Shown here: positions 36,231 through 46,640 of the stretch, one piece after another
Layout of the letters: each line of letters begins with the position of its first letter
How positions within the stretch are numbered: position 1 is the stretch's first letter
DNA from: Lycium barbarum
Lineage: Eukaryota > Streptophyta > Magnoliopsida > Solanales > Solanaceae
DNA: 64,000 nt
NCBI RefSeq assembly: GCF_019175385.1
Contig: NC_083339.1
Span: 29,293,637 to 29,357,636, forward strand
Reading direction: 5' to 3'
Program-made: the position numbers and the translations under genes
Notes under the pieces: generated by a model
Databases searched by the model: none
Seen by the model: only the letters and a program-made list of their open reading frames with translations
Told to the model about the DNA's origin: nothing

Positions 36231-36974
36231 ACACTACTACCGCTACCACACATCCCAACAACATAGCACAATGCCACACAGGGCTACAATAATTAATAAC
36301 AACAATGGTCCCACACGACCAACGAGAGTAGCTGATAATTAATACATACCTAAAGACAATGGTGTCATAGCCTGCATCTGCTCTAAAGCCGAAAACAAAT
36401 GAGGATATCTAACATTCATATCTTCCTCGGCTTCCTAAGTCATCACTTTTACATTCTTATTTCTCCAAAGTACTTTTACAGAAGCAACATCTTTGGTTCG
36501 CAACCTACGAACCTGACGATCTAAGATAGCAACAGGAACTTCGTTATAACAAAACTGCTCTGTAACTTGGACATCATCTACGGGCACAATCCTGGAAGGA
36601 TCTCCGATGCACTTGCGGAGCATAGATACATGGAAAACAGGATGTACATACTCTAAGTCTGAAGGTAAATCCTACTCTAGGCTACTTGGCCTACTCTACG
36701 CACAATTCTATAATGACCAATGTATCTAGGGTTAAGTTTTCTCTTCTTACCAAATCTCATGATACCTTTCATAGGTGATACCTTTAGAAACCCCCAGTCA
36801 TCTACTTGGAACTCCAAATATCGTCGTCTGTTATCTGTATAAGACTTTTGGCGACTCTGAGCTGCTAGTAATCTCTCCTAAATGAGCTTAACCTTCTCCA
36901 CCACCTGCTGAACCAAATCAAGCTATATTAACTTTGATTCTCTGTCCTCGAACCATCCGATAGCATATCTACAC
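36231..36974 (-). pseudogene. E1 pol: integrase C-terminus and chromodomain
   Basis: On the minus strand this continues E1 pol. Integrase tail motifs lie at 36974-36640 ('GWFED'-type start, a 'YDNRRRYLEF' block and a basic PMKGI-like block). They are followed by 'ILDRQVRRLRTKDVASVKVLW' style chromodomain sequence at 36623-36431 (core residues V-A-S-V-K-V-L-W), which in chromoviruses steers integration into heterochromatin. The coding end lies near 36340, after which an untranslated tail leads to E3 at 36230. One stop falls inside the chromodomain near 36435. The TAATT duplication joins this to 21974. Confidence 0.75.
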
Positions 36975-38429
36975 TGTAACGACCCGCTAGGTCGCTATAG
37001 GATGAGGGGGTGACTTAGAAAACTAGACCTCCGTTGGAAACTTTGAGTTCGCGAGCGAGTCCATACTTTTTTTTTACGTATATGTGCAAGTTTTGTTTGC
37101 GTCTGTAGGGCCTCAGATTGGTGTTAGGAATTTTGGGCGAAAACTGGTGGAAAAACCCGAGCTACTGGACAAAATGAACTGTTGCAACGAGTGTGGTACC
37201 GCTGTAAGGGGTCCGTCATAGCTGGGCGAGGCTCGACGCTACAGGGAGTCAGGGAATTAATGAGGTACACCATAGCGGGAGGTTTTCCGCTATAGCATGA
37301 CTGCTGCAGCGGTCGACTCGAGGCAGAATCTGTGTTTTATATTCCTTATTCCAAACCCTTTCTCACACAACTCCAAAACAGTTTCCAATGAATTCCTGTG
37401 GTGAAAATCTAAGGTTAGGGCTAAAATACTCTTGAAAGGTATGTCTCAACCCTTTCACTTTGTTCATTCGATCATATAATTAGGTCTCTTGATTAGTTAA
37501 AGGGGTCTCTAATGGTGAATTAGTTAAAGGGGTCTCTAATGGTGAATGAAAGGATAGAACCCCAGAAACTGCAAACCCTTAGATAATTGATGGGTTACTG
37601 ATTTATTGTTGATTAATCATCTAGGAGTATAGATTATCACTTCCTAGGATGAGAAATTGATTATTAAATAATGGTAATGATGTATTGAGACTTAGAGTTT
37701 CATAAAGATGGTAACTTTAGAATAAAAACTGCTTGTAAAAGGGTTGAAACTATTAGAAAACCCATGAATGGATAGAATATGATTATTGGGATTAATGTTA
37801 GTATGAATTCACACTTAGGGATAGTTCACCCATTTGAAAAGTGTAGAAGTATTTAGGTTCTTTTCCCCAAATTATTGTATTGTTTGAGTAGATGATTCGA
37901 ATACTCATGTTGCGCTATATTTCTAGACTTTGAATGTTCGGAAGCTTTGCGATAGGGGAAAGCTATCTCGGAGTGACTATACTGTCCCAGTTTTTCTTTG
38001 AGGTAGGTTACGGTCTACTTGAGTTAGACATTGATTAGTTGATTATATATGTCATGAAATTGATAGGAGAAGCATGATTAGGGCTCGGACATAAAGTGTG
38101 GTTGGAAATTCCTTTATTTAATATTGGTTGATTGATTATGTGATTAACTATTATGAAACGATAAAGAAGGAGTTAATGAAATATCTTCTTGTTGACCTGG
38201 AATAATCCCTTATTCATGTTATTGATGAATTGATTCTTGAGTATTGATATGACTTGTGACATGGTTACTTATGTTCCATCATATTGATTGTTCACATTCC
38301 TTAATTGATTGTGGAACGAAAATAAAATGCGATGAGAAAGATAATATAACTATGAAAAGGCACATTTGACAGGGGGTGAGGATGTGGCCTAGTTAAGGGG
38401 TCGTGATCCGAGGTTAGTTCCGGAGCGAT
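36975..38429 (+). repeat. E4 5' LTR, upright part
   Basis: It starts TGTAACGACCC and is collinear with 44406-45830. It holds a GCTATAGC/CTGCAGCGG array (about 37186-37320), TTTTATATTCC as a possible TATA region (37333-37343), a donor-like AAG|GTATGT (GT 37439-37440) and a 27-bp tandem duplication (37492-37518 and 37519-37545) not seen in the 3' LTR. It stops at about 38429, where the inversion begins. Confidence 0.88.
37492..37545 (+). repeat. 27-bp tandem duplication in E4 5' LTR
   Basis: Two perfect copies (37492-37518 and 37519-37545); the 3' LTR has one. It arose after insertion. Confidence 0.92.
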
Positions 38430-39260
38430 CAAGTAGCACGAAAGAAAGAAATTGAATTTTCCTAGTGTCCCATAGCCTCTCGAAGATAAGTACAGACGTC
38501 TCCATACCGATCCGCAACACTCTATTAGACATGTCCTTGTACAACGAGATCAACAAATCTAGGGCTCTGATACCAACTTTGTCACGACCCAATTAGCTGT
38601 GAGTGACACCCACACTAATTCTCCTAGTAGGGGAACCAATCCCCTTAACCAATCATCATTTAATTAATCAATTTAAACACATTTAAGAATATAATAATAG
38701 TGAAAATCTCCAACTAATCTAGTCATGCCATAAATAAATAAAGATGCGGATGTCCTAACTATTACAACCCCAAAATTCGAAAGTCATTGTGCAAGAACTG
38801 TAAAACGTAAACTGTCTAAGGAAATAACAAATGTCTAAAATAACAGAAATAATGTCTAGAATGGAAATAGATATCAATCAGAGATGAGCTCACCCTCAAA
38901 TCGGTCGAAGACAAGCCTCACGCTAAATATGAGGTCTAATAGATGTCTCTGGATCACAATCTGCACTCAAAGAATGCAGCTAGATAGTATCAGTAGAAAC
39001 ACTATATACCGGTAGATATCATAGGTCGACTAATATTAGTATCATGCATAAAATCAATAAAATAGACATATAGGCACAACAACACATAGCCACAAGAACT
39101 TATCAACGAGAATCATTTCATGACCGAATAATGTAAGCCTACACAACACAATCAATAAAATATAACTCAACCCATATCATTTTCAACACAACTGTAACTC
39201 ACGAACTATCTCAACTCTATCACATATCACTACACATATGCTAAATGGTAATGTTCACCC
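38430..39260 (-). other. Inverted segment: E4 LTR end, PBS and leader
   Basis: Positions 38580-39260 are the reverse complement of the last ~680 bp of the 3' LTR (about 45880-46560), beginning TGTCACGACCC. The adjacent 38430-38579 hold the leader, also inverted. Reversing the whole segment puts LTR end, PBS, leader and gag into standard order, and the leader then parallels that of E2. The breakpoints are near 38430 and 39255-39265. About 40 bp of LTR around the left breakpoint are missing. Confidence 0.85.
38562..38576 (-). promoter_or_regulatory. E4 primer-binding site (inverted)
   Basis: The minus strand reads TTGGTATCAGAGCCC, three bases from the LTR edge at 38580. It points away from gag because of the inversion, so it cannot prime this copy normally. 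Confidence 0.88.
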
Positions 39261-39324
39261 AAATTCCAATTGGTGTCTGGATGATTCAAATTGGTATCTA
39301 ACTTTTCTTTCTATTCTCTCGCAG

Positions 39325-40660
39325 ATGGTGAAGATTCGTGCGGCAACAGCTAATGAGGTACTCGCACCGGCCGCTGGGACCGTAGCTAGCAGTGAAGGTC
39401 AGGCCGCTAGGGCTGCAGTTCATGGTAGAGGCCAGGCCAGGGGTCGTGGACGTAGTAGAGGCAGGGGAGCAGCAGCACCAACCAGGGGCGGGGCTCCTGT
39501 AGCTGGTCTGAATCGCGCTGAGCCTTAGCTAATTCAAGATGAGGCAGCAGAGTTTGCAGCAGCACTAGCTCAGCCAAATATTATAGCTCCTGCAGTACTG
39601 TTAGACGTTATGTTTGAGTGTTGAACCTGCTGAATGGGTTGACAGAGGCTGGGGTGTTACCAGCGGTTCCAGGTGCTTAAGGTACCAGAGTGGGTGATCT
39701 AGCTTCGGGGTTACAGCATCCTGCAGCTATGGCTCCTCATTTGGATGAGGCTCAAGGAATGGAGGTATTTTCCAGGCTTGTGAGAGGTCCGGTTTTGATA
39801 GGGGATGAGCACGATTTGTTTTGGAGGTTCACTAAGATGAAACCTCCAGAGTTCTATGACACTGAGGTTGAGGATGCTTACGAGTTCATTATGGACTGTC
39901 ATGTGAGGCTCCATATGATGGGGGCATTCAAGAAATACGATGTAGAGTTTGTGACCTTCCAGCTCTTGGGTAATGCCAATTTATGGTGGAGGGCTTTTGT
40001 AGAGTGCAGGCCAGTGGGATCGCCTCTATTGACATGGACTCAGTTTTATCAGGTGTTTTTAGATAAGTATGTTCCTCGTACTTTGGGGAACTGCATGCGT
40101 GATGAGTTTAGTAATATTAAGCAGTGTAATCTATCTGTGGCTGCTTACGAGGCTCGATTCCATTCGTTATCTCGCTATGCTCTCCAGCTTGTGCCTACTG
40201 AGGAGGAGAGGGTTAGGAGATTTGTGAAAGGGTTGAACACTGCTCTTCAGTTGTCAGCTCTTCAGCTTACAGCATCAGGTCCTTCCTTTTAGGAAGTGGT
40301 GCATCATGTTAGGACAGTCGAGGGTGTTAGGAAGGTTGGTTATAATAAGTACGCGGAGAAGAAGGCTCGAAAGGGTGGTAGTTTCAGTGGCTCGTTCTCT
40401 AAGGGATAGGGTTCCCAGGTCTTTTCGGGACGCCCTGTTCAGTTAGCAATGCAGGCTACAGTTGGAGGCCAATCAAGGGCTAGTCAGCACTATTCCAGTC
40501 AACCAGGGGGTTCGCAGACCAGAGCTCTAGATTATGGTAGTTATTCGAATTCGTCCGTTTTTGTTCGGCATCTGATGCTATACCACGGATGCTTCAAGTA
40601 TGGTGATATGAGGCTTTTCAAGAGAAATTATCCCAAACTTAGGAAAGGTGGCTAGGGTAG
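39325..40660 (+). pseudogene. E4 gag (broken)
   Basis: The ATG at 39325 directly follows CTCTCGCAG, a splice-acceptor-like end to a pyrimidine tract. The N-terminal 67 codons are Ala/Gly/Arg-rich with an RGRGRSRGRG run and end in a stop at 39526. The gag fold is clean in an open frame at 39690-40289, with 'LWWRAF' at about 39980 and 'FLDKYVP' at about 40055. The zinc knuckle (40590-40634) is ruined: of the four ligands only the first Cys remains, the others being Tyr, Leu and Tyr. Gly/Gln-rich sequence follows. It would form the particle shell in a working copy. Confidence 0.85.
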
Positions 40661-40961
40661 TCAATTTAAGACTCCCAGAGCTCCAACATCAAGTAGAGGG
40701 GGAGGATCTTATGGGGGTAACTGCGCTTGGTCTAGGCGTGGCGGTCACACGGGCGGTAGAGGTGGAAACCAGCCTTAAAAAGGTAGTTTCCAGCCTGGTA
40801 GAGGTGGACAACAGCCTGGCAGGGGTGGAGCACAAACAGGGCAGGGGGATCGTAATGGTTCTCAGGCTACTGGAGGATGGGTTCATTGTTATTCCTGATC
40901 TGGTTGGACAGAGGTTGAGGGCTCAGATACAGTTATTACATGTAACATCTTAGTCTTTCAC

Positions 40962-41366
40962 CAGATGACTTCTGTATTGTTTGACCCGGGTTCGACATTT
41001 TCTTATGTGTCTACATATTTCTCCATGGGTCCTGATATGGTCTGTGATTTGCTTGTTGACCCTATACATGTATCTACTCCAGTTAAAGATTCTGTGGTTG
41101 TAGATAGAGTTTTTCGATCTTGTACTGTCATACTTATGGGGTATAGCACTTAGGTTTACTTAGTGATTTTAGACGTGGTAGATTTTGATGTCATCCTAGG
41201 TACGAGTTGGCTAGCTCCTTATCATGCAATTCTATATTGTTATGCTAAGACAGTTACCTTAGCTATGCCCGGGGTGCCTAAACTTGAGTGGAAGGGTAAC
41301 CTTAGTCTCTCTCTAAAAAAATCATTTCAGTTATTCGTGCAAAGAAATTCGGGCACATATCCGTGA
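40962..41366 (+). pseudogene. E4 protease
   Basis: The aspartic protease that cleaves the polyprotein. The active-site loop 'LFDPGSTFSYVS' at about 40980-41014 is intact, and the downstream 'VVDFDVILGTSWL' flap-side block is at 41172-41213. A TAG at 41151 and frame breaks around 41160 and 41340 interrupt it. Confidence 0.8.
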
Positions 41367-41403
41367 TACTAGTGTTGACAGTCCATCTCCTAAGTCAGTT
41401 CCT

Positions 41404-42317
41404 GTGGTACGTGAGTTTGCGGAGCTGTTTCCCGCAGACTTGCCAGGCATACCACTGGACCGTGACATTGATTTCTACATTGATTTAAATCTAGGGACCC
41501 ACCTTATATCTATCCCGCCATATCAGATGGCACTAACAGAGTTGAGGGAATTAAAGGAACAACTTCAGGATCTTCTTAGTAAGGGTTTTATCCGTCCGAA
41601 TGTCTCCCCGTGGGATGCTCCCATGCTATTTGTGAAAAATAAATATGGGACTATGCGGATGTGCATTGATTACCACCAGTTAAATAAAGTCATCATCCGG
41701 AATAAACACCCTATCCCTCGTATTGATGATTTGTTTAACCAGCTTCAGGGGGTTTTTGTGTTTTCAAAAATTAACTTGAGATCGGAGTCTCATCAGTTGA
41801 AAATTCGGGCAGAGGATATCCTTAAGACAACCTTCCGGACTAGGTATGGGCATTATGAGTTTCTGGTTATGTCTTTCGGGCTTACTAACGCCCCGACTGC
41901 TTTTATGGATTTGATGAATGGCATTTTTAATCCATACTTGGACTCTTTCATGATAGTGTTCATTGATAACATTCTGGTTTATTCAAGGAGTAAGGAAGAT
42001 CATGAAAAACACTTGAGATTGTTCTTGGGTTACTGAGAGATAGGCAGTTGTATGTTAAGTTCTTTAAGTGTGAGTTTTGGCTAGCGTCTGTGTCCTTCAT
42101 GGGACATGTGGTTTCGAAAGAGGGGATTATGGTGGATCCCAAGAAAATTGAGAGAGTGACAGATTGGGCCAGGCCCACTTCCGTGATAGAGATCAAGCGT
42201 TTCGTGGGTTTGGCTAGTTACTATCGTCGATTCGTGAAGTGGTTTGCTTCTATTGCTTCGCATTTGACCCGTTTGACTCAGAAAAAGATACCTTTTCAGT
42301 GGTCCGACGAGTGTTAA
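41404..42317 (+). pseudogene. E4 reverse transcriptase, active site lost
   Basis: One 210-codon open segment (41404-42033) carries most RT motifs: '[10 protein letters not shown]' (residues 61-70), 'MRMCIDY' (84-90) and 'MSFGLTNAP' (156-164). Motif A reads K-I-N-L, with the catalytic Asp changed to Asn at 41773-41775, and the YxDD equivalent reads F-I-D-N, with the second Asp changed to Asn at 41968-41970. The connection continues after a frameshift near 42036 as 42048-42314 ('GHVVSKEG', '[11 protein letters not shown]'). Both substitutions fit G-to-A change. Without these aspartates no DNA synthesis is possible. Confidence 0.92.
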
Positions 42318-42344
42318 GAGAGCTTCCTAAAGCTCAAGGCTTTA

Positions 42345-42760
42345 TTGACTACAACTCATATTCTATCTTTGCCCGTGGAGGGCAAGGACTTTGTGGTTTA
42401 TTGTGACGTTTCTCATTCTGGTTTGGGTGTTGTTTTGACGCATAAAAAGAAGGTGATTGCCTATGCTTCCAAACAGCTGAAGATCCATGAGAAAAACTAT
42501 CCTACTCATGACTTGGAGTTGGCAACCGTGCTTTTTGCGTTGAAAATTTGGAGGCACTATATCTATAGTGTTCGTTGTGAGGTATTTACTGGTCATCGCA
42601 GTCTTCAGCATGTGTTTACCCAGAGGGATCTTAATTCTAGGTAGCGGAGATGGATGGAGTTGCTTAAGGATGACGATACTATTATCGTGGATCACCCTGG
42701 CAAGGCAAATGTCGTGGCAAATGCCTTGAAAAGAAAATCAGCTAGCATGGGCCGTTTGGC
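42345..42760 (+). pseudogene. E4 RNase H
   Basis: Shows 'VVYCDVS' with the first Asp (about 42397), 'THDLELA' with the Glu (about 42510) and 'EVFTGH', where the usual third acid (FTDH) is Gly. A stop lies at 42642 and a 'VVANAL' tail follows in place of 'VVADAL'. Two catalytic positions are therefore altered. It would digest the RNA template in a working element. Confidence 0.85.
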
Positions 42761-42861
42761 TCGTTTGATTGCGTTAGAGTGTCTGTTGGCCAGGGAGGTT
42801 CAGACTCTGGCGAATAGTTTCATGAGGCTTAATGTAACTTGTTCGAGGAGAGTGTTGGCTT

Positions 42862-44163
42862 GTGTTGAGACAAGATCATCGTTTCTGGAGCAGATTGGCG
42901 AGATCATCGTTTCTGGAGCAAATTAAGGCCAAACAGTTCGAGGATGCGAGTTTGAGCGAGATTCGCAATAAAGTCTTGCGTGGTGAGGCCAAAGAGGCCG
43001 TGATTGATGATGAGGGTGTCTTGAGAATCAAGGGGCGTGTTTGTGTTCCCTATGTGGATGATCTTATTAAGAAAATTTTAGCGGACGCTTACAGTACCAG
43101 ATTCCATTCATCCTGGTGCTACCAAGATGTACCGTGACTTAAGGCAGCACTACTGGTGGGCTAGGATGAAGTGTGACATTATTGAGTTCGTGGCGCAGTG
43201 TTAGAATTGCTAGTAGGTGAAGTACAAGCACTAGAGACCCAGGAGTACACTTTAGAGGATGCCCATTCTAGAGTGGAAGTGGGAGAGGATAGTGATGGAT
43301 TTTGTGGTTGGTCTTCCGAAGACCTTGGGTAAGTTTTATTTGATTTGGGTCATTGTTGAGAGATTGACCAAGTCTGCCCATTTCATATAGGTTCAGATTA
43401 CCCATACTGCTCAGAAGTTGGCCCTGATTTACATCCGGGAGATTGTTCGCCTGCATGGGGTTCCTATTTCTATCATATCCAATAGAGGCACGATGTTTAC
43501 ATCCTAATTTTGGAATACTTGGCATTTAGAATTGGGTACTAGATTGGACCTTAGTACAACTTTCCACCCTCAGACGGATGGCTAGTCTAAGCGGACTATT
43601 CAGGTCCTAGAAGATATGCTTCGAGCTTATATGATTGACTTCGGTGGCCATTGGTATCAGTTCTTACCATTGGCTGAGTTTGCATATAACAATAATTACT
43701 ACTCGAGCATTGATATGGCCTCGTTTGAGGCTCTTTATGGGAGGCGATGTAGGTCTTCTATTAGGTGGTTTGATGCTTTTAAGGTAAGGCCATTGGGTAC
43801 AAATATTTTGAGAGATTCATTAGATAAGGTTAAGGTCATTCAGGAAAAGCTCTTGGATGCTCAGAGTAAACATAAGGAGTATGCGGATCGAAAGGTTCGA
43901 AATCTTGAGTTCATAGTTGGAGAACAAGTCTTGTTGAAGGTCTTACCCATGAAGAGTATGATAAAGTTGGGGAAGAAAGGTAAGCTTAGTCCCAGATTCA
44001 TTGGCTTGTTTAAGATTCTTAATCGTATGGAGGATGTAGCCTATAAGTTGGCTTTGCCTCCAGGTTTGTCAGGCGTTCACCCAGTGTTTCATGTCTCTAT
44101 GTTGAACGGATATCATGGTAATGATTCGTTTATCATTCGTTGGGATTCTGTCTTGGTGGATTA
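42862..44163 (+). pseudogene. E4 integrase, DDE triad broken
   Basis: The HHCC zinc-binding region is at about 43105-43215, with stops after its first Cys. The catalytic core runs from 'VMDFVVGLP' (43290, first Asp present), through S-N-R-G (43478-43489, where the second Asp is Asn at 43481-43483), to S-K-R-T-I-Q (the Glu is Lys at 43589-43591). The C-terminal part (43616-44163) is open for 182 codons and has 'LPLAEFAYNN', 'EALYGRRC' and 'HPVFHVSML'. Several upstream TAG stops look like CAG-to-TAG changes. Confidence 0.9.
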
Positions 44164-44330
44164 GAATCTGTCCAATGAGGAAGAGCCTACTGTTATTCTA
44201 GATAGAGAGGTTCGTAAGTTGAGATCGAAAGAAATAGTGTCAGTAAAGGTTCAGTGGAAGAACCATCCCGTTCAGGAATCTACTTGGGAGACCGAATCCG
44301 ATATGTGAAAGAATTATCCCTAGCTTTTCA
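44164..44330 (+). pseudogene. E4 chromodomain-like C-terminus
   Basis: 'ILDREVRKLRSKE' leads into 'VSVKVQWKNH' and 'ESTWETESDM', the tail that marks plant chromoviruses. It is separated from integrase by one stop at 44162-44164. The coding end is followed by GGGGACGAACGGG (44375-44387). Confidence 0.8.
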
Positions 44331-44390
44331 CTGAATCATGTACTTTTTCCCTTGTTTCTCTTCCTTATCCGTTCGGGGACGAACGGGTGT

Positions 44391-44405
44391 TTAATTGGTA
44401 TCTGA
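44391..44405 (+). promoter_or_regulatory. PBS-like sequence at the 3' LTR edge of E4
   Basis: The bases directly before the 3' LTR read TTAATTGGTATCTGA, not a polypurine tract. Eleven of them (TTGGTATCTGA) differ from this element's own PBS (TTGGTATCAGA) at one position. A purine-rich GGGGACGAACGGG lies about 20 bp upstream. Confidence 0.7.
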
Positions 44406-46560
44406 TGTAACAACTAGATCGTTATGGGGAGGGGGGAGTGAGTTAGAAAATTAGACCTCCGTTGAGAATTCCGAGGCCGCGAACGAGTATGTAGCGTGTT
44501 TTTATGTATTTGTGCATGTTTTGTTTGTGTCTGTAGGCCTCGAATTGGGGTTGGGAATTTTGGGTGAAAACTAGTGGAAAACCCCGAGCTACTAGGCAAA
44601 ATGGACCGCTGCAGTGGGTGTGGTACCGTTGTAGGGGAGCGTCATAGCAGGGCAAGGCTCGCCGCCGTAGGGAGTCGGGGAATTAATGAGTTCCGTCATA
44701 GCGGGAGGTTTCCTGCTATAACGGGACCGCTGCAGTGAGACACTGACCGCTGCAATGGTCGACACGAGGCAAAAGCCGTATTTTATATTCTTTATTCTGA
44801 ACCCATTCCCCACACAACTCCAAAACAGTTTCCAAAGAACTCCTCTGGCGAAATTCTAAGGCTAGGGCTAAAATACTCTTTACAGATAAGTCTTAACCCT
44901 TTCACTTTGTTCATTCCATCATATTGTTAGGACTGATAATTAGTTAAAGGGGTCTCTAATGGTGAATGAAAGGATAGAACCCTTGAAACTGCAAACACTT
45001 GAATAATTGATGGATTACTGATTTTAATGCTGATTAATCATCTAAGAGTATAGATTATCACTTCCTAGGATGAGAAATTGATTATTAAATGATGGGAATG
45101 ATGTATTGAGACTTAGGGTTTCATAAAGATGGTAACTTTAGCATAAAAATTGCTTGTAAAATGGTTGAAACGATTAGAAAACCCATGAATGGATAAAATA
45201 TGATTATTGGGATTGATGTTAGTATGAATTCACACTTAGTAATAGTTCACCCATTTGAAAAGTGTAGAAGTAGTTGGGTTCTTTTCCCCAAATTGTTGTA
45301 TTGTTTGAGTAGACGATTCAGATACTCATGTAGCGCTATATTTCAAGACTTTGAACATTCGGAAGCTTTGCAAAAGGGGAAAGCTATCACAGAGTGATTG
45401 CATTGTCCCAGTTATGCTTTCCGATAGGTTACGGTCTACTTGAGTTAGACTTTGATTAGTTGATTGTATATGTCATAAAAATTATAGGAGAAGCATGATT
45501 AGGGCATTGGACATGTAGTGTGGTTGGAAATTCTTTATATGATATTGGTTAAAGAAGGAGTTAATGAAATCTCTTCTCTTTGACCTGGAATAATCCCTTA
45601 ATCATGCTATTTATGAATTGATTCTTGAGTCTTGATATGACTTGTGACATGGTGACTTATGTTCCTTGATATTGATTTATTTATTGTTCACATTCCTTAA
45701 TTGATTGTGGAAAGGAAATACATTTAGATGAGAAAGATAATATAAATATGAAAAAGGCACATTTGATGGGGGTGAGGATGTGGCCTAGTTATGGGCTCGT
45801 GATTCGAGGTCAGTTCCAGAGCAAGTGGTAAATGGACACCATGGGTCCCCTGCAGGTCATGGCTATTTGGGCAAACATTACCATTTATCATGTGTGTACA
45901 CATATGTGATAGAGTTGAGATAGTTCGTGATTTACGGTTGTGTTGACAATGATATGGGTTGAGTTATATTTTATTGATTGTGTTGTGTGGGCTTACATTA
46001 TTCTGTCATGTAAGTTCTTGTGGCTATGTGTTGTTGTGCCTATCTGTCAATTTTATTGATTTTATGCATGAAAATAATCTTAGTCGGCCTATGATATCTA
46101 CCGGTATATAGTGTTTATACTGATACAAACTTGCTGCATTCTTTGAGTGCAGATTGTGATCCAGAGACGTCTACCAGACCTTATATTTAGCGTGAGGCCA
46201 GTGTTCAACAAATTTGAGGGTGAGGTCCTATCCATGCCAGGCCACCCAAAGATCTTCTCTTATTGATTTCTATTTCTATTCCAGACATGATTTCTATTAT
46301 TTCAGACATTTGTTATTAACTTAGACAGTTTATGTTTTAGAGTCCTTGTACGATGACTTTCGGATTTTGGGGTTGTAATAGTGAGGACTTCCGCATCTTT
46401 ATTTATTTATCGCATTACTAGATCAGTTGGGGATTTTCATTATTATTATATACTTGAATGCGTTAAAATTTATTAATTAAATGATAATTGGTTAAGGGGA
46501 TTGGTTCGCCCCTTAGGAGAATTAGTGTGGGTGCCACTCACGACTAATTGGGCCGTGACA
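44406..46560 (+). repeat. E4 3' LTR
   Basis: It runs from TGTAACAACTAG to GGGCCGTGACA, 2155 bp. It has the GC-rich CGCTATAGC-type array at about 44605-44760. The donor site of the 5' LTR is lost here (CAG|ATAAGT at 44884-44892). Confidence 0.92.
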
Positions 46561-46565
46561 TACAC

Positions 46566-46640
46566 TTCGGCCCATATAAGGCCTCGTACGGGGCCATCTG
46601 GATACTGGAATGGTAGCTATTATTATATGCAAACTCAGTA
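46566..46640 (-). pseudogene. E1 integrase fragment
   Basis: The minus strand encodes 'EFAYNNS' and 'EALYG'-type sequence, joining across E4 to 36974 by the TACAC duplication. Its upstream side is cut at about 46640 by S6; roughly 0.25 kb of the integrase core is missing there. Confidence 0.75.

Larger units (their letters stand above)
36975..46560 (+). mobile_element. E4: nearly complete plus-strand gypsy chromovirus
   Basis: The element is 9.6 kb, flanked by TACAC (36970-36974 and 46561-46565). Domain order is 5' LTR, leader, gag, protease, RT, RNase H, integrase, chromodomain, 3' LTR. It sits in E1's integrase gene in opposite orientation. The end of the 5' LTR, the PBS and the leader are inverted (38430-39260). 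All pol domains carry stops, and catalytic acids of RT and integrase are substituted, so it is dead. The LTR family matches E2 and E6 at the ends. Confidence 0.93.

Noticed and set aside
39325..39528. RGRGRSRGRG-rich ORF as an RNA-binding host protein
   Set aside because: It is the N-terminal part of E4 gag, followed after one stop by the gag fold.
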